DNA of 64,000 nucleotides from Rathayibacter sp. VKM Ac-2804 (lineage in GTDB: Bacteria; Actinomycetota; Actinomycetes; Actinomycetales; Microbacteriaceae). The stretch's first letter is position 1. Every line of letters begins with the position of its first letter. Location: contig NZ_CP047420.1 in the NCBI RefSeq assembly GCF_009866655.1, positions 2,790,001 through 2,854,000 of the forward strand, in the 5' to 3' direction. Positions 8,426 to 16,319 of the stretch are shown here, piece by piece. The position numbers and the translations under genes were made by a program. The notes beneath the pieces were generated by a model. It saw only the letters and a program-made list of their open reading frames with translations, was not told the origin of the DNA and ran no database searches.

Positions 8426-10074
8426 CGGCCGACCACGACCGGATCGCCCTCGTCGAGCGCCCCGTCCACCGGCGAGACCTCGACCGCTCCCTTCGCGGCG
8501 AGACCGGTGCTGACGACGACGAGGCGGGTGGGTGCGCCGGGGTCGCGCGGGTCGCCGTCGACGACCTCGACCCGGCTCTCGCCGCCGGAGCCCGCGGACA
8601 GCGCGGCGACCGGGACCGAGAGCACGGCGCCCTCCGTCGCGCCGACCGCGACCGTGACCTTGACGTTGGCGTCGCGCAGCTGCTCGATCTGCTCCGGCGA
8701 GAGCGGATCGGGGGTCAGCGTCACCGTCCAGCGCCCCTTGCCGTCCTTCGCGGGATCGACTCCCGAGACGACGGCGCCGTGGGAGGTGCGGTCCGGCAGC
8801 TCGAACGAGGCCTTCTGCCCGACCGAGAGCAGGCGTGCATCGGCCTCGGCGGCGGATCCGGAGAGCTCGAGCTGCGCGCCCGAGACGGTCATCGCCGCGC
8901 CCGACAGGACGCTGCCGCGCTTGGCGGTGACCTCGTCCACCCGCCGGGGCAGCGAGGTGAGGAACAGCACCTCGCCCGCGGGGAGCGCCGGCAGGACGGA
9001 CTGGCGGGCCCGGGTGAGGTCCTCCTGCGCCTGCGTCACCTGGGACTGCGCCGACTCCACGGCGGCGCGCTGGGCGCCCGGATCGGTGCTCGCGCCCAGC
9101 TGGGCCCGCCTGAGCTCGGCGAGCCCGAGTGCGTCGTCGAGGTCCGCGATGCGGAGGGCGTCCGGCGGCTCGGCCGCGCGGGCGGCCTCCAGCTCGCGTC
9201 GAGCGCTGGCGACCGCGTTGTCGGCCTCGCGCACCTCGACCGGCGAGGAGCCCGCCCGAGCCGTGTCGAGATCCTTCTGCGCGGCGACGAGTCCCTGCTC
9301 CGCCGACCGCAGCGTCTCCTGGGCGGCGCGGACGACGTCCTCGCCGTCCTCCTGCGTCACGGGCGCCGCGTAGCCGGCCTGGGCGTAGAGCTCGGTGACC
9401 GCGTTCGCGGCCGTCTCGTCGAAGACGTCGTCGGCAGGGTCGCCGGCGTCGATCCCGAGACCGCGCAGCGCCGTCTTGAACTGCACCACATCGGGCCCGG
9501 ACACCCCGAACCTCAGGGTCCGGTAGGCCGGCAGATCGCCGGGGAGGACGATGACGGGGCGGCCCGCGATCTCCAGGGCGATCGACAGCGGCGAGAGCTC
9601 GGCGCCGGCCGCGGGGACCTGACCGGTCACCACCGCGGCGCCCTGGATCGACGTCGTGTCGATGCTCACCTCGACCGCGTCCGCGTAGCGCACCTCGCCC
9701 CGGAGGGTGACGTCGTTGCTCAGCTCGCCGAACGCGACGGGCGCGGTGATCAGACCGGGGGCGGGCGGCTCCGCGTTCGCGGCGGCCTCGGCGGGCGACA
9801 CCACGAGCCTCCCGACGAGCAGGCCCGCGACCAGGCTCAGGAGCGCGGCGGCGGCCACGATCCAGAGGACGCGGTTGCGCGAGACGACGGCGGCCAGAGC
9901 GGCGAACCGGCCCCGGCGAGTCCCCGCCTCGGTCTCGGCGCCGTCGGAGCCGTCGGCGGCTCCGGCGGCCGCGAGGAGGTCGAGCGGATCGGTCGGCGTC
10001 GGATCGGTCGGCGTCGGATCGGACGGCGTCGGACCGGACGGATCGGACGAGCCCGGGCGACGGGGGACGCGCAT
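8422..10074 (-). CDS. HlyD/RND-type periplasmic adaptor with peptidoglycan-binding-like domain
   Basis: A 550-aa membrane fusion protein. It has a Pro/Asp/Thr-rich cytoplasmic tail (about 8-30), one transmembrane helix (about 69-91), a first barrel half, and a peptidoglycan_binding_1-like helical unit (about 180-236; VSGPDVVQFKTALRGLG). A long coiled coil (about 245-370) and a C-terminal beta-barrel/membrane-proximal domain follow. In Gram-negative bacteria such adaptors bridge to an outer-membrane channel. In this Gram-positive organism it more likely couples the ABC permease to the cell wall. Its start directly abuts the stop of the lipoprotein gene. Confidence 0.82.
   Translation of the reverse strand: MRVPRRPGSSDPSGPTPSDPTPTDPTPTDPLDLLAAAGAADGSDGAETEAGTRRGRFAALAAVVSRNRVLWIVAAAALLSLVAGLLVGRLVVSPAEAAANAEPPAPGLITAPVAFGELSNDVTLRGEVRYADAVEVSIDTTSIQGAAVVTGQVPAAGAELSPLSIALEIAGRPVIVLPGDLPAYRTLRFGVSGPDVVQFKTALRGLGIDAGDPADDVFDETAANAVTELYAQAGYAAPVTQEDGEDVVRAAQETLRSAEQGLVAAQKDLDTARAGSSPVEVREADNAVASARRELEAARAAEPPDALRIADLDDALGLAELRRAQLGASTDPGAQRAAVESAQSQVTQAQEDLTRARQSVLPALPAGEVLFLTSLPRRVDEVTAKRGSVLSGAAMTVSGAQLELSGSAAEADARLLSVGQKASFELPDRTSHGAVVSGVDPAKDGKGRWTVTLTPDPLSPEQIEQLRDANVKVTVAVGATEGAVLSVPVAALSAGSGGESRVEVVDGDPRDPGAPTRLVVVSTGLAAKGAVEVSPVDGALDEGDPVVVGR
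9986..10030. repeat. 15-bp tandem repeat inside the adaptor gene
   Basis: Three head-to-tail copies of GGATCGGTCGGCGTC, the third with one change, followed by a decayed fourth. On the minus strand they encode the DPTPS/T repeats of the cytoplasmic tail, so the tail length probably varies between strains by multiples of five residues. Confidence 0.85.
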
Positions 10075-11082
10075 CTACTCGCCCTGCTCGGCGGCGGCCT
10101 TCAGCGCGTCCAGCTCGGTCCGGTGGTCGTCGATGAACTGCTGCTCCAGTGCGTCCTGGACCTTCTTGTGCACCGCCGTGTAGTCGGTCTTCTCCCGGCA
10201 GTCCAGGTCGGCGAGTGCGAGCTCGATCTCCTCGTCCTTCACGGCGACGAGCTTCGGATCGGTCGGCTCGATCCCTTGGTCGTCGGCTGACGCCCAGACC
10301 GCCGACGCCTTCTCGGTGATCGAGTTCACGGCGTCGAACCGGGTCGCGAAGCCCGGGTAGCCGGCATCGCTCAGGCAGGAGGACCAGGCCGCGTCGAGAT
10401 CCGCCAGCTCGGGGACCGACGGCAGCTCCGAGTAGAACTCGGTCAGCGCGTCGAGCACCGGCTCGTGCTCCTCCCCGGAGGTCGGGTCCTCCTCCTCCAG
10501 CTCGTGCGAGGCGGCGCCGTAGCAGCCCGCCGTCGTCCAGTCGTACTCGTACGACTCGTCGTCGGAGGCGGCGACGTCCTCCGGCTCCGGCGGGCCGTGC
10601 AGCGCCTCGGAGAACGCCGCCTGCTCGGACTCCGAGAGGCTGTCGTAGTAGTCGGCGTTGGCGTCGACGTAGTCGTCCTCCGGCTCGGCCGAGTCGTAGC
10701 GGCCGGGAGAGTCGACGACGCCGTAGCCGTACTGCGCGACCCACCCGCGGTCGTCCGGCTCGTACGCGTCGTCGTCCGAGGAGTACGACGCGGACTGCAC
10801 GCTCGGGGTGTACTCGAAGCCCGCCTCCTGCATGCACGTCGCGACGAGCTCCTCCCGCGCCCGGTCCTCCTCCCGGTACTTCTCCTCCTGCTCCTCGGGC
10901 GAGACGTCGCCGCCGTAGAGCGAGCCGAGGTAGTCCGTCAGCGGCGAGGTCGTCTCGTCGGTCCTCCCCTCGTCCGCCGGGGCGGAGCAGCCGGAGAGTG
11001 CCAGCAGACCGGACAGCGCCAGTGCGGACAGAGCCAGTGCGGACTGAGCGGCGGTCAGGTGGGCGCGGCGTCGGTGCTTCAC
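10075..11082 (-). CDS. Acidic lipoprotein of the ABC operon
   Basis: A 335-aa protein with a lipoprotein signal (hydrophobic stretch ending LLALSGC) and a very acidic, Tyr-rich body. Two related segments, CMQEAGFEYTP and CLSDAGYPGF, suggest an internal duplication; a Cys-x3-Gly-(Phe/Tyr) pattern of this kind recurs in actinobacterial lipoproteins of unknown function. It is the first gene of the operon lipoprotein-adaptor-ATPase-permease and abuts the adaptor start without a gap. It could be the extracytoplasmic substrate or a sensor subunit. I do not recognise a named family. Confidence 0.75.
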   Translation of the reverse strand: MKHRRRAHLTAAQSALALSALALSGLLALSGCSAPADEGRTDETTSPLTDYLGSLYGGDVSPEEQEEKYREEDRAREELVATCMQEAGFEYTPSVQSASYSSDDDAYEPDDRGWVAQYGYGVVDSPGRYDSAEPEDDYVDANADYYDSLSESEQAAFSEALHGPPEPEDVAASDDESYEYDWTTAGCYGAASHELEEEDPTSGEEHEPVLDALTEFYSELPSVPELADLDAAWSSCLSDAGYPGFATRFDAVNSITEKASAVWASADDQGIEPTDPKLVAVKDEEIELALADLDCREKTDYTAVHKKVQDALEQQFIDDHRTELDALKAAAEQGE

Positions 11083-11273
11083 GGAGGACCTCTCGATCAG
11101 GGGCGCGCGGCGCGGGCGGGGGTCCCGCGCTCGCGCGCCGCTGACGACGGTACCGACGGCTCCTCACCACTGTGTGGTCGGCACGGTCCTCTGTCGCCGC
11201 ACGTCGGTCGAAGGCTGCGAGACGTCTGCGCCGGGTGCGACCGCGGCGCCCGGGACGTCGGCCTCGCTGGCCC

Positions 11274-13067
11274 CTACTCCGTCAGCAGTGCGCGCGCAGC
11301 GCCACCGGGCTCGAGCACGAACGCTTCTCTCCCCACCGTCCCGGCCGACTCCCAGTGCTCGATCCCGGCCGGATCGACCGCCACCGCGACGCCGCCCAGG
11401 TTGCCGAGCAGCACCACGCGGCCGCCCGGTGCGACCGCTCCGAGCGCGACCAGCCCCGGCGCGTCCACCTCGAGTCGCGGCGAGCCGACGAGGTCCGCCG
11501 CCCACTGGAGCACGGTGCCCGCCGGTGAGACGCCCGTCGCCGCGGCGATCCCGCGCGGGCCCCACTGCTCGAAGTAGGCGAGGGAGTCGACGGCCGGGAC
11601 AGCGAGCGCGGCGAGACTGCCGACGACCCAGGCCGCCAGCTCGGGCGCGTGCTGGCGCTCGTCGGTCGCGCCCGGGACGGCCTCCGGACCGTAGCCGGAG
11701 CGGTCGATGTCGGCGGCGCCGGGGTCGAACGGCGACGTCGACACGGCGTTCATCCGCGCACCGAGGGTGATCGGCCCGAGGTGCAGGCGGCGGCCGTCCG
11801 CGATCGCCGCCGCGTCGCGGACCACCGTGCGCTGCACGGCGATCGACTCGACGAGCTGGTGGCCCGACCGGTCGTGCATGAACGGGGTGATGCTGAAGGC
11901 GAGCGGTGCGTCCACCTTCGCGAGCGCATCGGCACCGCGGTTGAGCTCGGTGAAGTGCGAGCGGACGCCGCCGACGACCTCGATGCCGCGCTCGGCCGCC
12001 ACCCGGCGTCCCTCCGCGAGCAGCTCGGGCGTGCTGCGGTGGCCCCGGGCGGCGAAGACCCCGAGCCGGGCGAGCGGCGCGTCGCCGAGCTCGTCGAGGA
12101 CCGCGCGGACGTCGCCGGGAAGGGCGGCGACGATGCGCAGGTCGATCGGTCGTCCGCCGGCGTCCTCGATCGCGCGCTGCAGGGCGCGACGCCAGCCGGC
12201 CCAGCGGACGTCGCACTCGACCAGCAGGGCGAGCGGAGGCCGGGCGTCGGGCCGGAGGGCGGTCGGCGCACTCGCGGCCGAGGTGCGGATCTCGGGCAGC
12301 GGGTGGCCGGCGCCACCCGCGCGGAGGGTGCAGACGGTCGCGGTCGCCTCGTCGGCAGCGGTCGGCGTCGCACCGGCGCAGTCGATCCGCAGGCTCTGCC
12401 GGACGACCTCCCCAGCGGCGACCGCCACCGGGAACGGGAGGCTCAGCGGCGTCGAGTAGGTCTTGTACGACGCGTCGGTCCAGTTCCGCTGGTCCTCCGT
12501 CTCGAACACGTCGCCCTCGAGGGTCAGCTCGACGGGGACTCCGTCGGCGGTCCAGGCGAGTCCGGCGAGGTCCTGCGCGGGCTGGTGCGGCGCGATCCGG
12601 TCGGGGAAGGCGACGCGCTCGGCGCTGCCGTCCGGGTGGCGCACCTCCAGAGGCGCTCCGGCGCTCTCGACGCCGTGCAGCACGATCAGCCCCAGGCGGT
12701 TGCGGAGGAAGGGGGTGCTCGCGCGCGCCTCGAGCTCGACCGAGAGCGAGTCGTCGGAGAACGCGGCGCGCAGGGCCCACGCGACATGCGCCTCGCCCTG
12801 GGCGCTCTCGCCGTCGACGACCAGCGCGCCGCCCTCGACGTCGAGGGCCGCGCGGACGGTCCCGAACGTCCCCCAGTCCTCGTCTCGGACGACGACGCGG
12901 ACCCCGCGGAGGATCCGCGCCGCCCCGAAGCGGATGTCGTCCAGGCGGCCGTCCGAGTACCGGAGCGACCACGGACCGCAGTGCACCGTCCGCTCGTCGC
13001 GCTCCGCCGCCTGGAGGAGCCCGGCGGGGACCGACGGCGGGGACGGCCGGATCTCGATCGCGGCCAC
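11274..13067 (-). CDS. apnL: ApnL-type D-apionate lactonase family protein
   Basis: A 597-aa protein that reads as three parts: an N-terminal beta-rich domain (about 1-250), a TIM-barrel-like middle (about 265-530) and a small C-terminal beta domain. The middle contains HFTELNR, SITPFMHDRS, LVESIAVQRTVV and LGPITLGARMN, a set of motifs I associate with the D-apionate lactonase (ApnL) family, which opens apionolactone in D-apiose breakdown. The GTG start at 13067 lies 2 nt after the SDR stop, so the pair forms one operon. The family assignment is from memory of motifs and domain order, not a search; a glycoside-hydrolase-like role is the alternative. Confidence 0.65.
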   Translation of the reverse strand: MAAIEIRPSPPSVPAGLLQAAERDERTVHCGPWSLRYSDGRLDDIRFGAARILRGVRVVVRDEDWGTFGTVRAALDVEGGALVVDGESAQGEAHVAWALRAAFSDDSLSVELEARASTPFLRNRLGLIVLHGVESAGAPLEVRHPDGSAERVAFPDRIAPHQPAQDLAGLAWTADGVPVELTLEGDVFETEDQRNWTDASYKTYSTPLSLPFPVAVAAGEVVRQSLRIDCAGATPTAADEATATVCTLRAGGAGHPLPEIRTSAASAPTALRPDARPPLALLVECDVRWAGWRRALQRAIEDAGGRPIDLRIVAALPGDVRAVLDELGDAPLARLGVFAARGHRSTPELLAEGRRVAAERGIEVVGGVRSHFTELNRGADALAKVDAPLAFSITPFMHDRSGHQLVESIAVQRTVVRDAAAIADGRRLHLGPITLGARMNAVSTSPFDPGAADIDRSGYGPEAVPGATDERQHAPELAAWVVGSLAALAVPAVDSLAYFEQWGPRGIAAATGVSPAGTVLQWAADLVGSPRLEVDAPGLVALGAVAPGGRVVLLGNLGGVAVAVDPAGIEHWESAGTVGREAFVLEPGGAARALLTE

Positions 13068-13069
13068 GA

Positions 13070-13822
13070 TCAGAGGGTGGTCATGCCGCCGTCGACGCGG
13101 AAGAGAGCGCCGGTGGCGTAGCTCGACTCGTCGCTGGCGAGGTAGACCATGATGCCCTCCACGTCCGCGGCGCAGCCGGGGCGGCCGAGCGGGATGCGCG
13201 AGGTGATCGCCGCGCGGGCCTCGGCGTCGCCGGAGATGGCGGTCACCAGCGGGGTCTCGGTGTAGCCGGGGACGACCGTGTTGACGCGGATCCCCTCCCC
13301 CGCGTAGGCCGCCGCGACGGTGCGGGCGAGGCCGTGTATGCCGGCCTTGGAGCTGCTGTAGGCGGTGAAGTCCTGACCCTCGCCGTTGAGCCCGGTCGGG
13401 CTGCCGGTGAGGACGATCGAGCCGCCGCGGCCGAGGAGCGCGCGGACGGCGTGCTTGACGGTGAGGAAGGTGCCGGTGAGGTTGATGTCGATCGTGCGGC
13501 GCCAGACGTCGAGGTCGAGGTCGGCGATCTTCGCGTCCTGCCCGAACAGCTGCACCCCCGCGTTCGCGACGACCACGTCGACCGCGAAGCCGTCGGCGGC
13601 CAGACGGGCGAAGGCCTGCTCGACGCTGCTCTCGTCCGAGACGTCGAGCTGGACGGCGACGGCGTCCGGGAAGGCGGCCGCCGCGTCCTGCGCTGCCGCG
13701 AGGTCGCGATCCGTGAAGGCGACCCGGGCGCCCTCGCGTGCGAAGCGCTCCGCCACGGCCCGGCCGATGCCGGAGCCGGCTCCGGTGACGAGGGCGGTCT
13801 TGCCAGTGAGGCGTCCGGTCAT
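13070..13822 (-). CDS. Short-chain dehydrogenase/reductase
   Basis: A 250-aa classical SDR with the NAD(P)-binding motif TGAGSGIG (13-20), the NAG motif (87-89) and the catalytic triad Ser141, Tyr155, Lys159 (YSSSK). The C-terminus ends in the usual VDGGMTTL. The Asp in FTDRD after strand 2 favours NAD over NADP. GAAGGAG stands 7 nt before the ATG. It heads the two-gene operon with the ApnL-type lactonase, so it may oxidise a free sugar to the lactone, for example apiose to apionolactone, or a sugar alcohol. The substrate is inferred from context only. Confidence 0.85.
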   Translation of the reverse strand: MTGRLTGKTALVTGAGSGIGRAVAERFAREGARVAFTDRDLAAAQDAAAAFPDAVAVQLDVSDESSVEQAFARLAADGFAVDVVVANAGVQLFGQDAKIADLDLDVWRRTIDINLTGTFLTVKHAVRALLGRGGSIVLTGSPTGLNGEGQDFTAYSSSKAGIHGLARTVAAAYAGEGIRVNTVVPGYTETPLVTAISGDAEARAAITSRIPLGRPGCAADVEGIMVYLASDESSYATGALFRVDGGMTTL

Positions 13823-13852
13823 GCGTGCTCTCCTTCGAGTCGATCTCGTCCG

Positions 13853-13885
13853 ATCATAGGAGGCGAACCGGTTGACCGCCTAGAG
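13853..13885 (-). promoter_or_regulatory. Promoter and putative GntR operator of the SDR-apnL operon
   Basis: On the minus strand a good -10 box, TATGAT (13858-13853), lies about 30 nt before the SDR start. The operator-like AACCGGTTGACC (13866-13877) sits 7 nt upstream of that box, between the -35 and -10 regions, where a bound repressor would block polymerase. TAGAG follows (13881-13885), as in the copy in front of the MFS operon. Confidence 0.6.
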
Positions 13886-13993
13886 CTCTCCTGCCCGATG
13901 CTCGCGCCACGCGCGACCCCTTGACCCGGCCCGGTCCAGCCGCGACGCTCGCTCTACACGTTCCGCACCACCCCACCCCTCCCGGAGGTCCCC

Positions 13994-14560
13994 ATGAAGG
14001 TCGGCTCGCTCGTTCTCCGTCTCACCGTCGGCGGTCTGTTCATCGGACATGGTCTGCAGAAGCTCCGCGGCTCGTTCGACGGGCCCGGTCTCGACGGCAC
14101 CGAGCAGATGATGGAGAGCCTCGAGCTGCACCCCGCTCGCCGCAACGCGGTCGCGGCCGCGGTCACCGAGACCGCCGGCGGCGCCGCGCTCGCCCTGGGC
14201 CTCGCGACGCCCGTCGCGGCGGCCGGGCTCATCGCGACCATGGTGACGGCCGTCCGCAAGGTGCACTGGTCCAACGGGCTCTGGAACAGCGGCGGAGGCT
14301 GGGAGTACAACGGCCTGCTCGCTGCCGCCGCGACCGCGATCGTGGCCGACGGCCCGGGTGCGCTCTCCTTCGACGGGCTGGTCGGGAAGCGGAAGTGGGG
14401 CGCCGGCTGGGCCCTCTTCGCCCTCGTCGCCGGCGCCGCCGCCTCCACCGTCGTGATCGAGGCCGGACGCCGCGCCAAGGCCGCCGACGTCGAGGGCACC
14501 GCCGGCGAGACCCTCACCGCCCCGGACTCCCCCACGGCGTCGAGCGACACCGCCTCCTGA
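13994..14560 (+). CDS. DoxX family membrane protein
   Basis: A 188-aa integral membrane protein with four predicted membrane segments. It begins with the DoxX-like RLTVGGLFIGHGLQKL and has the conserved Gly-rich second helix. The C-terminal tail (about 155-188) is polar and probably cytoplasmic. DoxX proteins are linked to redox balance or small-molecule detoxification, but no reaction is assigned. It is monocistronic on the plus strand and the CCGGAGG just upstream can serve as ribosome binding site. Confidence 0.85.
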   Translation: MKVGSLVLRLTVGGLFIGHGLQKLRGSFDGPGLDGTEQMMESLELHPARRNAVAAAVTETAGGAALALGLATPVAAAGLIATMVTAVRKVHWSNGLWNSGGGWEYNGLLAAAATAIVADGPGALSFDGLVGKRKWGAGWALFALVAGAAASTVVIEAGRRAKAADVEGTAGETLTAPDSPTASSDTAS

Positions 14561-14596
14561 CGACTGCTCTCCCGAGCACCCGCGCAGCCGCACAGA

Positions 14597-14639
14597 TGGT
14601 GATCGAGCAGCCCGCGAAGCGGGCGCGTCGAGATCCGCC
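14597..14639. repeat. REP-like element, copy 1 (reverse orientation)
   Basis: Member of an approximately 40-bp imperfect palindrome family with outer arms TGNTCGAG and CTCGAGA-type ends and a GC-rich inner hairpin. This copy has the arms GTGATCGAGCAG and CGTCGAGATCCG around the inner stem CCCGC/GCGGG. It lies in the 300-bp gap between doxX and the glyoxalase-TPR gene, which otherwise holds only two more copies. Confidence 0.75.
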
Positions 14640-14682
14640 GTCCTCCGAAGGAGTGTCTGCAGACCCTTCCTCGTGGAGGAGC

Positions 14683-14722
14683 CGGGTCTCGATACGCCCC
14701 TGCGGAGCTGCTCGACCAGCAT
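14683..14722. repeat. REP-like element, copy 2 (forward orientation)
   Basis: Reads GGGTCTCGATACGCC, inner hairpin, then CTGCTCGACCAGCAT. It is almost the same as copies at 27166 and 62249. Confidence 0.8.
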
Positions 14723-14783
14723 CAGGAGGCCGATGCGAGGCGTCGAGCGGTCCCCTGTCAGCGGGGCCTCGACGGGGATCCCC

Positions 14784-14826
14784 CTGCTGGTCGAGCATCG
14801 GTCCGGAGGACGGCGCATCGAGACCC
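14784..14826. repeat. REP-like element, copy 3 (reverse orientation, degenerate centre)
   Basis: Outer arms CTGCTGGTCGAGCA and GCATCGAGACCC match the family, while the inner hairpin has drifted. It forms an inverted doublet with copy 2. Confidence 0.65.
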
Positions 14827-14860
14827 GGCCCCCGGCACCGCCGACCGCTAGCGTCGAGGC

Positions 14861-15778
14861 GTGACCGCCTCCACTCCTCCCGCCGTCCGTCAGCTGCGCC
14901 TGGTCGTCCAGGTGGACGACGTCGACGCCGCGCTCCGCTTCTACCGCGACACCCTCGGCCTGACCGAGCGCGCGGCCTTCGAGGGCGACGGCGATGCCCG
15001 CGTCGCGATCCTCGAGGCGGGCGTCGCCACGCTCGAGCTGGCGAACGCGCCGCAGGTCCGCATGATCGACCGTATCGAGGCGGAGGGTGAGACGAGCGAC
15101 CCTCTCCGCGTCGCGTTCGAGGTCGACGACGCCGCCACCATCACCTCGGCCCTCGCCGGCGCGGGCGCCGAGCTCGTCGCCGACCCTCGGGAGACGCCGT
15201 GGCACTCGCTCAACTCCCGCCTGCGCGCGCCCGACGGCCTCCAGCTGACACTGTTCGAAGAGCTCGGCTCGGCTCCTGAGGACGACGCGGCCGACGACCT
15301 CGTCCTCTGGCAGCGCGCCGTCGACCGGCTCGACGGCCTGGACGATCCGGACGGGGTCGTCGAGCGGATGCGCGTCCTCGCCGCGCGCTACCCCGGCACC
15401 GACGGCGTCGCGCACTTCGAGCTCGGCGGCGCCCTCGACAGCGCCGGACACGAGGCGGAGGCGGCCGAGGAGTACGAGCGCGCGGTCGCCTCCGGTCTCG
15501 ACGGCGAGCGCCTCGCCCGGCTGAGCATCCAGTACGCCTCGACCCTGCGGAATCTCGGCCGGATCGATGAGGCGATCGCCCTCCTCTCCGAGACCGAGCC
15601 GCACCCGTCCATCGGGGCGGCCCGCCAGGTCTTCCTCGCGCTGGCCCTGCACAGCGCCGGTCGCACAGACGAGGCGCTGCGCACCGCCCTCGAGGCACTG
15701 GCACCCGCCCTGCCGCGCTACCGGCGCTCGGTCGCCGCCTACGCCGCCGACCTCACCGACTCGGCGCCGCAGGACTGA
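14861..15778 (+). CDS. Glyoxalase/VOC domain fused to a TPR domain
   Basis: A 305-aa two-domain protein. Residues about 8-128 are a VOC (glyoxalase/bleomycin resistance) domain with paired beta-alpha-beta-beta-beta units (RLVVQVDDVDAALRFYRDTLGL, then SRLRAPDGLQLTLFEE). Residues about 140-300 are helical with repeated Ala/Leu/Tyr patterns (ELGGALDSAGHEAEAAEEYERA, VFLALALHSAGRTDEALR), typical of a tetratricopeptide group-5 domain. The GTG start is preceded by TAGCGT ending 6 nt upstream, so the message may be leaderless. VOC domains bind metals and small ligands; the TPR part suggests a protein partner. No reaction can be assigned. Confidence 0.82.
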   Translation: MTASTPPAVRQLRLVVQVDDVDAALRFYRDTLGLTERAAFEGDGDARVAILEAGVATLELANAPQVRMIDRIEAEGETSDPLRVAFEVDDAATITSALAGAGAELVADPRETPWHSLNSRLRAPDGLQLTLFEELGSAPEDDAADDLVLWQRAVDRLDGLDDPDGVVERMRVLAARYPGTDGVAHFELGGALDSAGHEAEAAEEYERAVASGLDGERLARLSIQYASTLRNLGRIDEAIALLSETEPHPSIGAARQVFLALALHSAGRTDEALRTALEALAPALPRYRRSVAAYAADLTDSAPQD

Positions 15779-15833
15779 GACGACGCGGCAGGACGGAGAG
15801 GACGCACGCCGGAGACCTCGGCAGCCGCCCCGC

Positions 15834-16319
15834 TCACTCCGCGAGCAGCGCGTCGATCTGCCCCATCGCCTGGTTCATGCCCTCCTCCATCCCCATCTGC
15901 ACCATCTGCTCGAGCTGCTCGAGGGTCTCGAAGGAGGAGCGGACGGTCATCCGGGTGCGTCCGTCCACCTCGACGAGGGTGACGACGGCGTGGGTGACCC
16001 CCATCGAGTCGTCCGGACGCCCCTCCGCATCGGCGAAGCCGTCGTCGAACTCGAACCGCGTCGGCTCCTCCACCTTCGTCACCACCCAGTAGCCGCGGGC
16101 CTTCTCGCCGTCCGGCCCTGTCATCACGTAGCTGCTGCGCGCGCCCTCGGTCGCCTCATGCGTCTCGAAGGTGGCAGGCCAGGTCGGCGGACCCCACCAG
16201 CGCTCGAGCTGCCGCGGGTCCACCCAGATCCGCCAGACCCGTTCGACGGGCGCCTCGAACTCGGCGGTGATGGTCATGGTCAGGTTCTCGATGTCCTTGA
16301 CGGACTCCACGACGGTCAT
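15834..16319 (-). CDS. SRPBCC (AHSA1-like) domain protein
   Basis: A 161-aa START/AHSA1-type protein. Features are the N-terminal EFEAPVERVWRIWVDPRQLERWWGP (strand, then Trp-rich helix), the GYWVVTKVEEPTRFEF turn, and a long C-terminal helix (about 130-158). Such proteins bind hydrophobic ligands in a deep cavity. It is co-translated with the ArsR-type regulator directly upstream (ATGA overlap), a very common pairing in actinobacteria in which the two are probably functionally linked. No ligand is known. Confidence 0.85.
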   Translation of the reverse strand: MTVVESVKDIENLTMTITAEFEAPVERVWRIWVDPRQLERWWGPPTWPATFETHEATEGARSSYVMTGPDGEKARGYWVVTKVEEPTRFEFDDGFADAEGRPDDSMGVTHAVVTLVEVDGRTRMTVRSSFETLEQLEQMVQMGMEEGMNQAMGQIDALLAE

